NCBI RefSeq assembly: GCF_001700315.1 | Contig: NZ_MASJ01000003.1 | Location: 186,001 to 250,000, forward strand | Source of the DNA: Caryophanon tenue | GTDB taxonomy: Bacteria; Bacillota; Bacilli; Bacillales_A; Planococcaceae | Reading direction: 5' to 3' | Length of the DNA: 64,000 nucleotides | Part shown: piece by piece, positions 37,177-46,850 of the stretch | How the letters are laid out: each line of letters opens with the position of its first letter | How positions within the stretch are numbered: position 1 is the stretch's first letter | Made by a program: the position numbers and the translations under genes | Notes under the pieces: model-generated | Told to the model about the DNA's origin: nothing | Database searches by the model: none | Seen by the model: the letters and a program-made list of their open reading frames with translations, nothing else

Positions 37177-40100
37177 ATGTCAGTCATTAACAAAGTGTTG
37201 GTTGCCAATCGTGGTGAGATTGCAATCCGAGTATTTCGTGCGCTAACGGAAATGAAAATTAAAACGGTAGCGATTTATTCAAGAGAGGATAGCGGCTCAT
37301 ACCACCGTTATAAAGCGGATGAGTCGTATCTTGTCGGTGCAGGGAAAAAGCCAATCGATGCGTACTTAGACATCGAAGGGATTATCGCCATCGCTAAAGA
37401 ATGCGGGGCGGATGCGATTCATCCCGGCTATGGTTTTTTATCTGAAAATTTGCAATTCGCAGAGCGTTGTGAACAAGAAGGGATTATCTTTATCGGTCCT
37501 GAATCACGTCACCTGAATATGTTTGGTGATAAAGTAAAAGCGCGTGAGCAAGCAATTGCAGCAGATATTCCCGTAATTCCAGGTACGGACGGCCCCGTGG
37601 CGGATTTAGCAGAAGTCGAACGCTTTGCGGCAAGTCACGGCTATCCGGTGATGATTAAGGCAGCACTGGGCGGCGGTGGTCGCGGTATGCGTCTTGTTGA
37701 ATCAGCAGATGCACTATCAGAAGCCTATGACCGTGCAAAATCAGAAGCAAAAGCAGCATTTGGTTCAGATGAAGTGTACGTTGAAAAAGCAATTATTCAA
37801 CCAAAACATATCGAAGTACAAATTATCGGAGATATACATGGTAATATCGTGCATCTATATGAGCGTGATTGCTCGATTCAACGTCGTCACCAAAAGGTTG
37901 TCGAAATTGCACCGTCGATTTCAGTAACGGAAGATTTACGTCACCGCATTTGTGATGCAGCTGTCAAACTGATGAAAAATGTCGGCTATGTCAATGCCGG
38001 TACGGTCGAGTTTTTAGTGGCAGGCGATGAGTTCTACTTTATCGAAGTGAATCCACGTGTCCAAGTTGAGCATACGATTACCGAGATGATTACAGGTATT
38101 GACATCGTGCAAACGCAAATTCGCGTTGCAGCGGGGGAAAATTTATTTACGGAAGTTGGTTTACCACAGCAACAAGATATTCCGTTATTCGGTTATGCGA
38201 TTCAATCACGTGTCACGACGGAAGACCCGTTAAATAACTTCATGCCTGATACAGGGAAGCTACAAGTGTACCGCTCGTCAGGTGGCTTCGGTGTCCGTTT
38301 AGATGCCGGCAATGGTTTCCAAGGGGCAGTTGTTACACCGTATTATGATTCGTTACTTGTAAAAATTTCGACATGGGGTACGACATTTAAACAAGCAGCG
38401 GAGAAAATGGACCGTAACTTACGCGAATTCCGTATCCGTGGTGTGAAAACGAATATTTCATTTTTAGAAAATGTCGTGGCACATCCAAAGTTTTTAGCAG
38501 GGGATTTCAATACAAGCTTTATTGATACAACAACGGAGTTATTTGATTTCCAATTACCGCGTAACCGTGGTTCGAAATTACTGAATTATATTGGGAATGT
38601 AACAGTCAATGGCTTCCCAGGTGTTGACGTAAAATCGAAACCAATTTTAGCGCAACCGCGTCAACCACAAATCATCGTACCAAGCGATTTAACAGGTACT
38701 AAAACGATTTTAGATGCGCAGGGCGTTGATGGTTTAGTATCATGGATTAAAGCGCAACAAGACGTGTTAATTACGGATACAACGATGCGTGACGCACACC
38801 AATCATTACTTGCAACACGTATGCGTACAGCAGATATGTTGGCGGTAGCGCAAGAAACAGCGGCAGGTATGAAAGACCACTTCTCACTTGAGATGTGGGG
38901 CGGTGCAACATTTGATGTGGCGTACCGTTTCTTAAAAGAAGACCCATGGAAACGTTTAGCACAGTTACGTGAAGCGATTCCGAATGTGTTATTCCAAATG
39001 CTTGTACGTGGTGCGAACGCCGTTGGTTATAAAAACTACCCAGACAATGTTATTCGTGAGTTTATCGCGGAGTCAGCAGCAACAGGTATTGATGTGTTCC
39101 GTATTTTCGATTCATTGAACTGGTTACCATCGATGAATGTATCGATTGAAGCAGTGCGTGATGCAGGGAAGGTAGCAGAAGTAGCTGTATGTTATACAGG
39201 CGATATTTTAAATGACGGTCGCGATAAATATACGGTGCAATATTACAAAGATATGGCACGTGAGGTAGAGCAAGCTGGTGCCCATATTTTAGCGATTAAA
39301 GATATGGCAGGGTTATTAAAGCCGGAAGCTGCATATCGTTTAGTATCCGAGTTAAAAGAAGCAACAGAGTTACCGATTCACTTACATACACACGATACGA
39401 GTGGAAATGGTATTTACACATATGCACGTGCAATTGAAGCGGGTGTAGACATTATTGATACAGCACTTGGTGCGATGTCAGGTTTAACATCACAGCCATC
39501 TGTGAACTCGCTTGCTTATGCGTTAGATGGTGCACAGCGTCAAGCACGTGTCGATATTGAATCGCTTGAGAAGTTATCGTATTACTACGAGGATGTACGC
39601 AAGTTTTATAGTGAATTTGAAAGCGGTATGGTCAGCCCGCATTCAGAAGTGTACGTTCACGAAATGCCAGGTGGTCAATATAGTAACCTACAGCAGCAAG
39701 CAAAAGGTGTAGGACTTGGCGACCGTTGGGAAGAAGTAAAAGATATGTATGGTCGTGTAAACTTATTATTTGGTGATATTGTGAAGGTAACACCATCGTC
39801 AAAAGTTGTTGGCGATATGGCATTATTTATGGTCCAAAATGATTTAGACGAAGAGACAGTCATTACACGCGGTATGTCGCTTGATTTCCCAGCATCTGTT
39901 ATCGAGCTATTCCAAGGATACTTAGGGCAGCCACACGGTGGATTCCCGAAAGATTTACAACGTGTCATTTTAAAAGACCGTGAAGCGATTGCAGTTCGTC
40001 CAGGTGAGCTATTACCAGCTGTAGAATTTGATGCATTACAAGCGATGCTAGAAGAGAAATTCCCGAACCGTACAATTACAAAACAAGACTGCTTAGCACA

Positions 40101-40608
40101 TGCGCTATATGATAAAGTGTTTGAAGAATATGTCACAGCTGAAGGGCAGTTTGGTGATATTTCGGTGCTCGACACACCAACCTTTATTTACGGTATGAAA
40201 ATTGGCGAGGAAATTGACGTTGAAATCGAAACAGGGAAAACGTTAATTATTAAACTTGTATCGATTGGTGAAGCACAGCACGATGGTACACGTGTATTAT
40301 ACTTCGAGCTGAATGGTCAATCACGTGAGCTTGTTATTCAAGATATGACAATTGATACGACTGGTAATACGGCATTAAAAGCGAATCCAACAAATCCAAA
40401 TGAAATTGGTGCGACAATGCCAGGGACAGTATTAAAAGTTGTTGTATCAAAAGGTAGCCCAGTAAAACGCGGCGACCATTTACTTATCACAGAAGCGATG
40501 AAAATGGAAACAACGGTACAAGCGCCAAAAGATGGCGTTATTAAAGAGGTCCATGTGAAAGCTGGTTCAGCCATCTCAACAGGTGATTTACTCATTGAGT
40601 TTGAGTAA
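37177..40608 (+). CDS. pyc: Pyruvate carboxylase
   Basis: A 1143-residue biotin enzyme that carboxylates pyruvate to oxaloacetate and refills the TCA cycle. Domains in order: biotin carboxylase (about 1-455, KAALGGGGRGMR ATP loop), carboxyltransferase (about 530-800, TTMRDAHQSLLATR start and HTHDTSGN metal ligands), allosteric/tetramer region, and the biotin carrier with biotinyl Lys1109 in TEAMKMET. AAGGGGGAAGG precedes the ATG. Adjacent to ftsW as in B. subtilis. Acetyl-CoA activation is known for the family. Confidence 0.97.
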   Translation: MSVINKVLVANRGEIAIRVFRALTEMKIKTVAIYSREDSGSYHRYKADESYLVGAGKKPIDAYLDIEGIIAIAKECGADAIHPGYGFLSENLQFAERCEQEGIIFIGPESRHLNMFGDKVKAREQAIAADIPVIPGTDGPVADLAEVERFAASHGYPVMIKAALGGGGRGMRLVESADALSEAYDRAKSEAKAAFGSDEVYVEKAIIQPKHIEVQIIGDIHGNIVHLYERDCSIQRRHQKVVEIAPSISVTEDLRHRICDAAVKLMKNVGYVNAGTVEFLVAGDEFYFIEVNPRVQVEHTITEMITGIDIVQTQIRVAAGENLFTEVGLPQQQDIPLFGYAIQSRVTTEDPLNNFMPDTGKLQVYRSSGGFGVRLDAGNGFQGAVVTPYYDSLLVKISTWGTTFKQAAEKMDRNLREFRIRGVKTNISFLENVVAHPKFLAGDFNTSFIDTTTELFDFQLPRNRGSKLLNYIGNVTVNGFPGVDVKSKPILAQPRQPQIIVPSDLTGTKTILDAQGVDGLVSWIKAQQDVLITDTTMRDAHQSLLATRMRTADMLAVAQETAAGMKDHFSLEMWGGATFDVAYRFLKEDPWKRLAQLREAIPNVLFQMLVRGANAVGYKNYPDNVIREFIAESAATGIDVFRIFDSLNWLPSMNVSIEAVRDAGKVAEVAVCYTGDILNDGRDKYTVQYYKDMAREVEQAGAHILAIKDMAGLLKPEAAYRLVSELKEATELPIHLHTHDTSGNGIYTYARAIEAGVDIIDTALGAMSGLTSQPSVNSLAYALDGAQRQARVDIESLEKLSYYYEDVRKFYSEFESGMVSPHSEVYVHEMPGGQYSNLQQQAKGVGLGDRWEEVKDMYGRVNLLFGDIVKVTPSSKVVGDMALFMVQNDLDEETVITRGMSLDFPASVIELFQGYLGQPHGGFPKDLQRVILKDREAIAVRPGELLPAVEFDALQAMLEEKFPNRTITKQDCLAHALYDKVFEEYVTAEGQFGDISVLDTPTFIYGMKIGEEIDVEIETGKTLIIKLVSIGEAQHDGTRVLYFELNGQSRELVIQDMTIDTTGNTALKANPTNPNEIGATMPGTVLKVVVSKGSPVKRGDHLLITEAMKMETTVQAPKDGVIKEVHVKAGSAISTGDLLIEFE

Positions 40609-40970
40609 AAATAAGTAATTACAACATATCATGCTTAAGAGCGCTGCCAAAAACGCCATATTGTGTGACAAATATCGTGTTTACGCCAAGCCGTATCCAC
40701 GGAAAGCGTCGCTATGTGGCGTAGCACTAAAAGCAGAAAAATGAGTTTGAGACAAAATAAAGTGTTAGGAGAAATGATGAAATTTCTCCTAACACTTTTC
40801 TGCTTTCATCGTCGTACACTTTCGAGCAGGCTTTTCTGCGTGTAGTCTCTCGCTCGTACTGTTCCGCCAGAAGTCCGTTCTTCGTTTAATGACGACGTAT
40901 ACAATTTTTATCATTGAACATCGTTGGTGTTTATTTGAATTATGCTGCTGTCCAATTGTGTTCTTTTTTA
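40609..40970. other. pyc-ctaA intergenic region with nested inverted repeats
   Basis: About 360 bases with no convincing gene. The centre is a nested hairpin (40730-40806). The flanks contain GC-richer stretches (GGAAAGCGTCGCTATGTGGC around 40701-40720 and TCGCTCGTACTGTTCCGCC around 40852-40870) that look like remains of an extragenic repeat seen in Bacillaceae. Confidence 0.55.
40730..40806. repeat. Nested inverted repeat acting as bidirectional terminator
   Basis: Inner perfect 16-bp stem with arms AAAGTGTTAGGAGAAA (40759-40774) and TTTCTCCTAACACTTT (40783-40798). An outer perfect 11-bp pair AAAGCAGAAAA (40730-40740) and TTTTCTGCTTT (40796-40806) encloses it. It lies midway between the convergent pyc and ctaA genes. 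Confidence 0.8.
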
Positions 40971-41960
40971 CTATTTATTAAACGATGAAGCTTCAGATTC
41001 TTCAAGATAAACATTTTTTTCAAGGGATGCAACGGTTTCCGGTTTCGTCACTTCCGTACTTCGTGAAACGAGCATAACGGAGTAACAAAGCAAGCCAAAA
41101 AGCATCGAAATAAATAAGGAATGCCCGAGTGCTACGAATAATTGAAGGCGTGTCAAAACGACAAGCATACCCGTAATCATTTGTGCACCAACGAGACAAG
41201 CAGCACCTACCCATGTGTAAAGAAGTGCTTTTTGTTGGCGTTCATGGCGAATGACATGAATCGCAATTGAAAAAATCCAAATAATTAAAATGAGTACAGC
41301 AAAGCGATGTCCCATTTGAATCCATTCGTATTGATTAGCAGGTAATAGATTCCAGCCGCGTTCAAAATGACACACTGGCCAATCAAGACAGGCTAAGCTA
41401 GATTCCGTATGACGAACAAGAGCGCCGGTATAAATTGCTATGTATGAATAAAGCGTAACTGCGATTGTTTGTCGGCGGAGTTTTTTAGTTACTTTTACAT
41501 GGTCAGCATCAAATTTTCGGTCTACTTCAAAGACGATAAGTGTTAGTAATAAAACAGACGCAAAGGAAATAAGAGAAATGCCAAAATGCAGTGCTAAAAT
41601 AAAGTCGCCTTGTCCCCATTTTACCTGAGCAGCACCAATTAAGGCTTGCGTAAATAAGAAAATAACGGACACAGCAGAAAGAAACTTTACTTCACGAATA
41701 TGTCCAAGTTTTCGCCAACATGCAACTGCTAGTAATACGATGAAAATCGAAACGAACGCGGTCACAGCACGATGTGAAAATTCAATTAATACTTCGGCTG
41801 TAATTTCCTTTGGGATTAGCGAGCCATTACAATCTGGCCAGTTACGTCCACAACCTAAGCCACTATCTGTCTTTGTAACGAGCGCTCCTCCAAGTAAAAT
41901 ACATAACATGCCAACAGAGGAGGCAACTGCAATCCATTTGAGCCAAGTTTGTTGCTTCAT
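40971..41960 (-). CDS. ctaA: Heme A synthase
   Basis: A 329-residue, eight-helix membrane enzyme that oxidises heme O to heme A for caa3 oxidase. Typical features are the first extracellular loop with a Cys pair (GCGRNWPDC), the second Cys pair (LACLDWPVC), and four heme-ligand histidines in EFSHRAVT, ALHFGISL, QMGHRFAVL and ALGHSLFI. I start it at ATG 41960, where TAGG is 8 bases upstream, not at the GTG 9 bases earlier. Divergent from ctaC as in B. subtilis. The charged C-terminus is longer than usual. Confidence 0.93.
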   Translation of the reverse strand: MKQQTWLKWIAVASSVGMLCILLGGALVTKTDSGLGCGRNWPDCNGSLIPKEITAEVLIEFSHRAVTAFVSIFIVLLAVACWRKLGHIREVKFLSAVSVIFLFTQALIGAAQVKWGQGDFILALHFGISLISFASVLLLTLIVFEVDRKFDADHVKVTKKLRRQTIAVTLYSYIAIYTGALVRHTESSLACLDWPVCHFERGWNLLPANQYEWIQMGHRFAVLILIIWIFSIAIHVIRHERQQKALLYTWVGAACLVGAQMITGMLVVLTRLQLFVALGHSLFISMLFGLLCYSVMLVSRSTEVTKPETVASLEKNVYLEESEASSFNK

Positions 41961-42651
41961 ATGCGTCACCTACTTTATGAGTAACGAACGTCCAAAAGAA
42001 CGTGCCTGCTCCTTTATGTTATCGGAAGTAGAAAAAAAATACAACTTTTAGAATATATGATGCGTAAAATAGATAAAAAATATTTTTCAGTCAATTAAGG
42101 GGCGTTTGGCACGCGAGGTACTTTCAAACAATAGTAATTTTTAGCGATTTTTTCTGAAAATAATAGAGAGAGTATGAAATATATAAACATTGGACGGTAT
42201 TGTGAAAAAGCAAAATACCGTCCTTTTTATTTCTCCTTTATGCTATTTTGTAGTAGTCGCTTTTTAGCAGTTTGTGTAATTTTTCGATAATATATAGAAA
42301 TAAAAGGAGAAGTTCGATATAGTTATGGTAGCGGAATATGCTTACAAAAATGAAAGACACTCGCTAAAAAAGCTACAAAAATAAAGCGGACTCGGTAAAT
42401 ATGTACATGGAGAACGAGGAAGCAAGCGTGTTTGTTCTTTGCCTTGTAAGTGAATTTTTGATGTTCGGTTGAAATATACCGAAATTGTGGAGACGAGCGG
42501 GAATCTTTGTGTCAAATGTGCTGAGATCCAGATGAGTGATTGTGGATGTATAATTTTCTGAAGGTTGGAAATATTGCACGTGTGCAGCGTTCATCGATAT
42601 ACCGTTGTCACCACAGGACAATACAACACGAAAGAGGGGTTGAATGTAGCT
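41961..42651. other. ctaA-ctaC divergent intergenic region lacking ctaB
   Basis: About 690 bases without a supported gene. The heme O synthase gene ctaB usually lies here and is absent. The region holds a terminator-like hairpin (42192-42228), AT-rich sequence on both sides, and a TATAAT at 42549-42554 about 98 bases before ctaC that may be its -10. No -35 of good quality fits it, so an activator such as ResD could be needed. Confidence 0.6.
42192..42228 (+). terminator. Orphan terminator-like hairpin upstream of ctaC
   Basis: Perfect arms GGACGGTATT (42192-42201) and AATACCGTCC (42214-42223) followed by TTTTT. No plus-strand gene precedes it for 1.5 kb, so it ends an unseen short RNA, attenuates the ctaC transcript, or is left over from a lost gene. 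Confidence 0.7.
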
Positions 42652-43740
42652 ATGATGAAAGGATTAAAGAAATGGCGTCTGTTTGGTTTATTGGCGACAC
42701 TCACAGTCTTTTTATCAGCATGTGGTGAAGAGTATTTATCAACATTGACACCTGCTGGTAAAGTCGGCGAACAGCAATTTAATTTATTAATACTTTCAAC
42801 GGCAATTATGGCATTTGTAATTATCGTTGTTTGCGCGATTTACCTCATTTCATTCTTTAAATTCCGTCGATCTGTTGTCGGTGAAAACGTCATTCCAAAG
42901 CAAGTAGAAGGAAGCCATACATTAGAAGTAATTTGGACGGTTATTCCTGTTATTTTACTGCTTATTTTAGCAGTGCCGACTGTAACGGCTACGTACAAAT
43001 TAGGCGATACATCAGGCATGGATGCAGTTGACGAAAATGGCGATAAACAGGCATTGACGGTAAATGTAACAGCTAAGTTATATTGGTGGGAGTTTGAATA
43101 TCCAGACTTAGGTATTGTTACGGCGCAAGAATTAGTTGTACCAACGGGTGAGAATGTATATTTCAATTTGATTGCGGCAGATGTGAAGCACTCATTTTGG
43201 ATTCCAGCAGTTGGCGGTAAAATGGATACCAATGTAGAAAACTTAAATAAATTTTATCTAGAATTTGGTGAAGAGTCAGCAGATTTACAAGAAGGTGTAT
43301 TTTACGGGAAGTGTGCCGAGCTTTGTGGCCCATCGCACGCACTGATGGACTTCAAAGTAAAAACATTAGCGCGTGATGATTTCGATACATGGGTAAGCGC
43401 GATGCAAAATACAGCGGACCGTCCTGTTGCAACGGATGTGCAAGCAGGGGAGCAAGCGTTTGTCGATAATGCCTGTATTTCTTGTCATGCGACAGATGCC
43501 ACCGCTGTAACACCTGATAATCCATATGCGTCAAATGCAGTTGGTCCAAACTTAGCAACCTTTGGTGATCGTAGTCGTGTTGCAGGCATTTTAGAGCATA
43601 CGGAAGAGGAAGTCGTAAATTGGCTGAAACACTCAGATGACATTAAACCAGGAAATTTAATGCCCGTATATGAGGATGTACCGGAGGAAGAATTAGAGGC
43701 GATTGCCGCTTACTTAATGAGCCTATCGGTAGAAGAGTAA
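42652..43740 (+). CDS. ctaC: Cytochrome caa3 oxidase subunit II (cytochrome c fused)
   Basis: A 362-residue lipoprotein. The signal peptide ends in the lipobox LSAC near residue 25, followed by two membrane helices, the cupredoxin CuA domain (CAELCGPSHALMDFKV carries the Cys/His/Met ligands), and a C-terminal cytochrome c domain with CISCH and a later Met ligand (NLMPVYEDVP). The fused cytochrome c marks the caa3 type. The start is ATG 42652, with GAGGGG about 12 bases upstream. First gene of ctaCDEF. Confidence 0.94.
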   Translation: MMKGLKKWRLFGLLATLTVFLSACGEEYLSTLTPAGKVGEQQFNLLILSTAIMAFVIIVVCAIYLISFFKFRRSVVGENVIPKQVEGSHTLEVIWTVIPVILLLILAVPTVTATYKLGDTSGMDAVDENGDKQALTVNVTAKLYWWEFEYPDLGIVTAQELVVPTGENVYFNLIAADVKHSFWIPAVGGKMDTNVENLNKFYLEFGEESADLQEGVFYGKCAELCGPSHALMDFKVKTLARDDFDTWVSAMQNTADRPVATDVQAGEQAFVDNACISCHATDATAVTPDNPYASNAVGPNLATFGDRSRVAGILEHTEEEVVNWLKHSDDIKPGNLMPVYEDVPEEELEAIAAYLMSLSVEE

Positions 43741-43785
43741 CGAGATAAGACGAACTGCAATACGTACTTGAGGGAGGTAGACATT

Positions 43786-45678
43786 GTGAGCTCAATCGCT
43801 AAGAAAAAAGGGTTTGGCGCAACCGTTTGGGACTATATGACAACGGTTGACCATAAAAAAATCGCAGTAATGTACTTAGTGGCTGGTACGTTGTTCTTCG
43901 TGTTAGGTGGTATTGAAGCGCTATTAATGCGTATTCAATTAGTGCAGCCGAACAATGATTTTGTATCAGCTGGGTTTTTCAATCAGTTAATGACGATGCA
44001 CGGCACAACAATGATTTTCTTAGCCGCCATGCCGTTGTTATTTGCGTTTATGAATGCGGTTGTTCCATTGCAAATCGGGGCGCGTGACGTAGCATTCCCA
44101 TTTTTAAATTCATTAGGTTTTTGGTTGTTCTTCTTCGGTGGTGTGTTCTTAAACTTATCATGGTTTTTAGGGGGAGCCCCCGATGCAGGATGGACGTCGT
44201 ATGCGTCATTATCTTTATACTCGGAAGGACATGGTATCGACTTTTATGTACTAGGTCTACAAGTATCAGGCGCAGGGACATTGATTTCAGGTATTAACTT
44301 TTTAGTAACGATTATTAATATGCGTGCACCTGGGATGACGTATATGCGTATGCCACTGTTCACGTGGACAACGTTTGTAGCAAGTGCATTAATTTTATTC
44401 GCTTTCCCACCATTAACAATCGGTTTAGCGTTGATGTTATTTGACCGAATGTTTGGTGCGAATTTCTTTGACCACACAATGGGTGGTAATACTATTATTT
44501 GGGAGCATTTATTCTGGATTTTCGGTCACCCTGAAGTATACATTTTAGTGTTGCCGGCATTTGGTTTATTCTCAGAAATATTCGCGACGTTCTCACGTAA
44601 ACGATTATTCGGTTATTCGTCGATGGTATTTGCCACAATTTTAATTGGTTTCTTAGGTTTCATGGTATGGGCGCACCATATGTTTACAGTGGGTCTAGGA
44701 GCGACGGCGAATGCAATTTTTGCAGTTGCCACGATGTTGATTGCGGTACCGACCGGCATGAAAGTATTTAACTGGCTGCTCACAATGTGGGGTGGCTCGA
44801 TAAAAGTAACAGTGCCAATGCTTTATGCACTCGGCTTTATTCCATCATTCGTAGCTGGTGGGGTAACCGGAGTGATGCAAGCAGCAGCACCACTTGATTA
44901 TCAGTTACATGATTCATACTTTATCGTTGCCCACTTCCACTATGTAATTGTTGGTGGTATCGTACTTGCATTATTCGGTTCAGCACATTATTACTGGCCG
45001 CTGATGTTTAATCAAATGTTAAGTGAAAAGTTAGGGAAAATAACATTTTGGTTATTCTTTATCGGATTCCATTGTACGTTCTTCGTACAACATTTCTTAG
45101 GATTAATGGGTATGCCACGTCGTGTTGCTACATACTTAGACAACCAAGGCTGGGATACATTTAACTTAATTTCGACAGTAGGGGCATTTTTAATGGCAAT
45201 TGGTGTACTAACGCTTGTCATTAACGTGATTATTACGGCTGTGAAAAATGAGAAAGTTGGACGTGACCCGTGGGGAGATGGACGTACACTTGAATGGGCG
45301 ATTCCACAACCTGTACCGTTTTATAATTTCCGTCAAACGCCACTTGTGCGCGGTTTAGACACGTACTGGATTGAGAAGCAAGAAGGCAATACGGAAGGGA
45401 TGACATATGCAGAGCCACTTGGTGATATCCATATGCCAAACAATTCCATTATTCCGTTCGTTATGTCTGTCGGGTTATTTATTGCCTCATTTGGGGCATT
45501 ATATAATATGGATGCGGATAAAGGCTGGTCGATTTATTTACTCATTGGTGGTCTATTAATTACCTTTATTTCGATGTTTGTACGTTCTGCAAAAGATGAC
45601 CATGGTTATCATCTTCATGTGGAAGATATTATCGCAGAAGAAGAGCGTTTATACGGCAAAAAAGGGGGTCATGAGTGA
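43786..45678 (+). CDS. ctaD: Cytochrome caa3 oxidase subunit I
   Basis: A 630-residue catalytic subunit with heme a, heme a3 and CuB. Ligand motifs are visible: MTMHGTTMIF for low-spin heme, FWIFGHPEVYILVLP with the CuB His and cross-linked Tyr, the HH pair in VWAHHMFTVG, and HFHYVIVGG for both hemes. The start is GTG 43786 with GGGAGG 8 bases upstream. It overlaps ctaE by one base. Confidence 0.97.
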   Translation: MSSIAKKKGFGATVWDYMTTVDHKKIAVMYLVAGTLFFVLGGIEALLMRIQLVQPNNDFVSAGFFNQLMTMHGTTMIFLAAMPLLFAFMNAVVPLQIGARDVAFPFLNSLGFWLFFFGGVFLNLSWFLGGAPDAGWTSYASLSLYSEGHGIDFYVLGLQVSGAGTLISGINFLVTIINMRAPGMTYMRMPLFTWTTFVASALILFAFPPLTIGLALMLFDRMFGANFFDHTMGGNTIIWEHLFWIFGHPEVYILVLPAFGLFSEIFATFSRKRLFGYSSMVFATILIGFLGFMVWAHHMFTVGLGATANAIFAVATMLIAVPTGMKVFNWLLTMWGGSIKVTVPMLYALGFIPSFVAGGVTGVMQAAAPLDYQLHDSYFIVAHFHYVIVGGIVLALFGSAHYYWPLMFNQMLSEKLGKITFWLFFIGFHCTFFVQHFLGLMGMPRRVATYLDNQGWDTFNLISTVGAFLMAIGVLTLVINVIITAVKNEKVGRDPWGDGRTLEWAIPQPVPFYNFRQTPLVRGLDTYWIEKQEGNTEGMTYAEPLGDIHMPNNSIIPFVMSVGLFIASFGALYNMDADKGWSIYLLIGGLLITFISMFVRSAKDDHGYHLHVEDIIAEEERLYGKKGGHE

Positions 45679-46307
45679 TGGATTTTAATACGAAATTCAC
45701 GCCACAAACGTGGCCAGACCATCCAGAGCAAGCAACGTTAGAAGGGAAAAATAAATTTGTTGGCTTCTGGTTATTTTTAGCCTGTGAGATTGTCCTATTT
45801 GCGTCCTTATTTGCCACATATTTAGCATTAAAAAATAAAGGACCAAATGGGATGGGCGCAGAATTTACGACACAAGCATTATTTGAATTACCACTTGTGT
45901 TTGTTATGACGATGGTGTTATTGACGTCGTCATTAACATCTGTGTATGCCATGTACCATATGAAAAATCATAATTTTAAAGGTACACAAACCTGGATGGG
46001 GATTACGGTATTGTTAGGTGCAGTATTTTTAGGGCTTGAAATTTATGAGTTCAACCATTACGTACATTTAGGTTTTAACTACACACATTCAGCCTTTTCA
46101 TCAGCGTTTTACACATTAGTTGGTACTCATGGTGCCCACGTACTATTAGGGTTATGTTGGATTACGGCGTTAATTATTCGAAATAGTAAGCGCGGCTTAA
46201 ATTTATACAATGCCCCGAAATATTATGTAGCAGCCTTATATTGGCACTTTATTGATGTTGTGTGGGTATTTATCTTTACAGTCGTGTATTTGATGGGAGC
46301 GATGTAA
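45678..46307 (+). CDS. ctaE: Cytochrome caa3 oxidase subunit III
   Basis: A 209-residue membrane subunit with five helices, as typical for the short bacterial form. The segment LGFNYTHSAFSSAFYTLVGTHGAHV and the last helix WHFIDVVWVFIFTVVYL are diagnostic of subunit III. The ATG overlaps the ctaD stop (TGATG), with GGGGG 9 bases upstream. One base separates it from ctaF. Confidence 0.95.
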   Translation: MDFNTKFTPQTWPDHPEQATLEGKNKFVGFWLFLACEIVLFASLFATYLALKNKGPNGMGAEFTTQALFELPLVFVMTMVLLTSSLTSVYAMYHMKNHNFKGTQTWMGITVLLGAVFLGLEIYEFNHYVHLGFNYTHSAFSSAFYTLVGTHGAHVLLGLCWITALIIRNSKRGLNLYNAPKYYVAALYWHFIDVVWVFIFTVVYLMGAM

Positions 46308-46308
46308 C

Positions 46309-46653
46309 ATGGCACATCATGGTGAAGTCGTTGCAAAGACGGCTACAGAATTTAAATATGCACGTGAACAGCGCGCTGCCGGTATGCGCATGCAAGTTGT
46401 GACATTTGCGTTGATGATTTTTTTAACGCTCATTGCTTTTTTAGCGGTTGGCGCAGGTTTTTCTTTCTACTTTGTCGCACCGGTTATTTTATTATTAGCA
46501 GGCGTGCAAGTCGTGTTGCAACTGTATTATTTCATGCATATGAATGAACGTGAGATGGGATTGATTTCATTCTTCATGTGGAGTGGTATTTTAGTCGCGT
46601 TTATTACGATTTTATGCTTTGTCACAATTATTTGGTGGCATAACGCATGGTAA
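46309..46653 (+). CDS. ctaF: Cytochrome caa3 oxidase subunit IV
   Basis: A 114-residue membrane protein with three helices (about 28-48, 53-75, 84-110). The HMNEREMG loop after the second helix is typical of CtaF/CyoD-like subunits. GGGAG lies shortly upstream of the ATG. Last gene of the structural caa3 set, followed by a terminator. It likely stabilises subunit I. Confidence 0.92.
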   Translation: MAHHGEVVAKTATEFKYAREQRAAGMRMQVVTFALMIFLTLIAFLAVGAGFSFYFVAPVILLLAGVQVVLQLYYFMHMNEREMGLISFFMWSGILVAFITILCFVTIIWWHNAW

Positions 46654-46670
46654 GTTAAACTGTCACAAGT

Positions 46671-46705
46671 AGGTGTCCACGCTCTTTGTCGAGGACACCT
46701 TTTGT
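46671..46705 (+). terminator. Terminator after ctaF
   Basis: Arms AGGTGTCC and GGACACCT with a 14-base loop, then TTTGTG. Weak T-run, so some readthrough into ctaG is likely. Confidence 0.7.
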
Positions 46706-46850
46706 GTCTCTCTGAACAACTATTTCATGAAATAGCAAAACATTTGCAACGACATCTGTCTGTTTTCATGAAAATTGTCATACGTTGTTCATTGAAGTAC
46801 TACATAGGGATACTTATAATGAAGCTAGTGAGAGAAGGGAAGCGTTTTCT

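Noticed and set aside
42057-42098. 13-residue open frame starting ATGATG upstream of ctaA
   Set aside because: No ribosome binding site and AT-rich low-complexity composition.
42325-42384. Short open frame of 19 residues (MVAEYAYKNERHSLKKLQK) in the ctaA-ctaC gap
   Set aside because: The nearest ribosome-site-like sequence is about 15 bases away and no hairpin or conserved context supports it.
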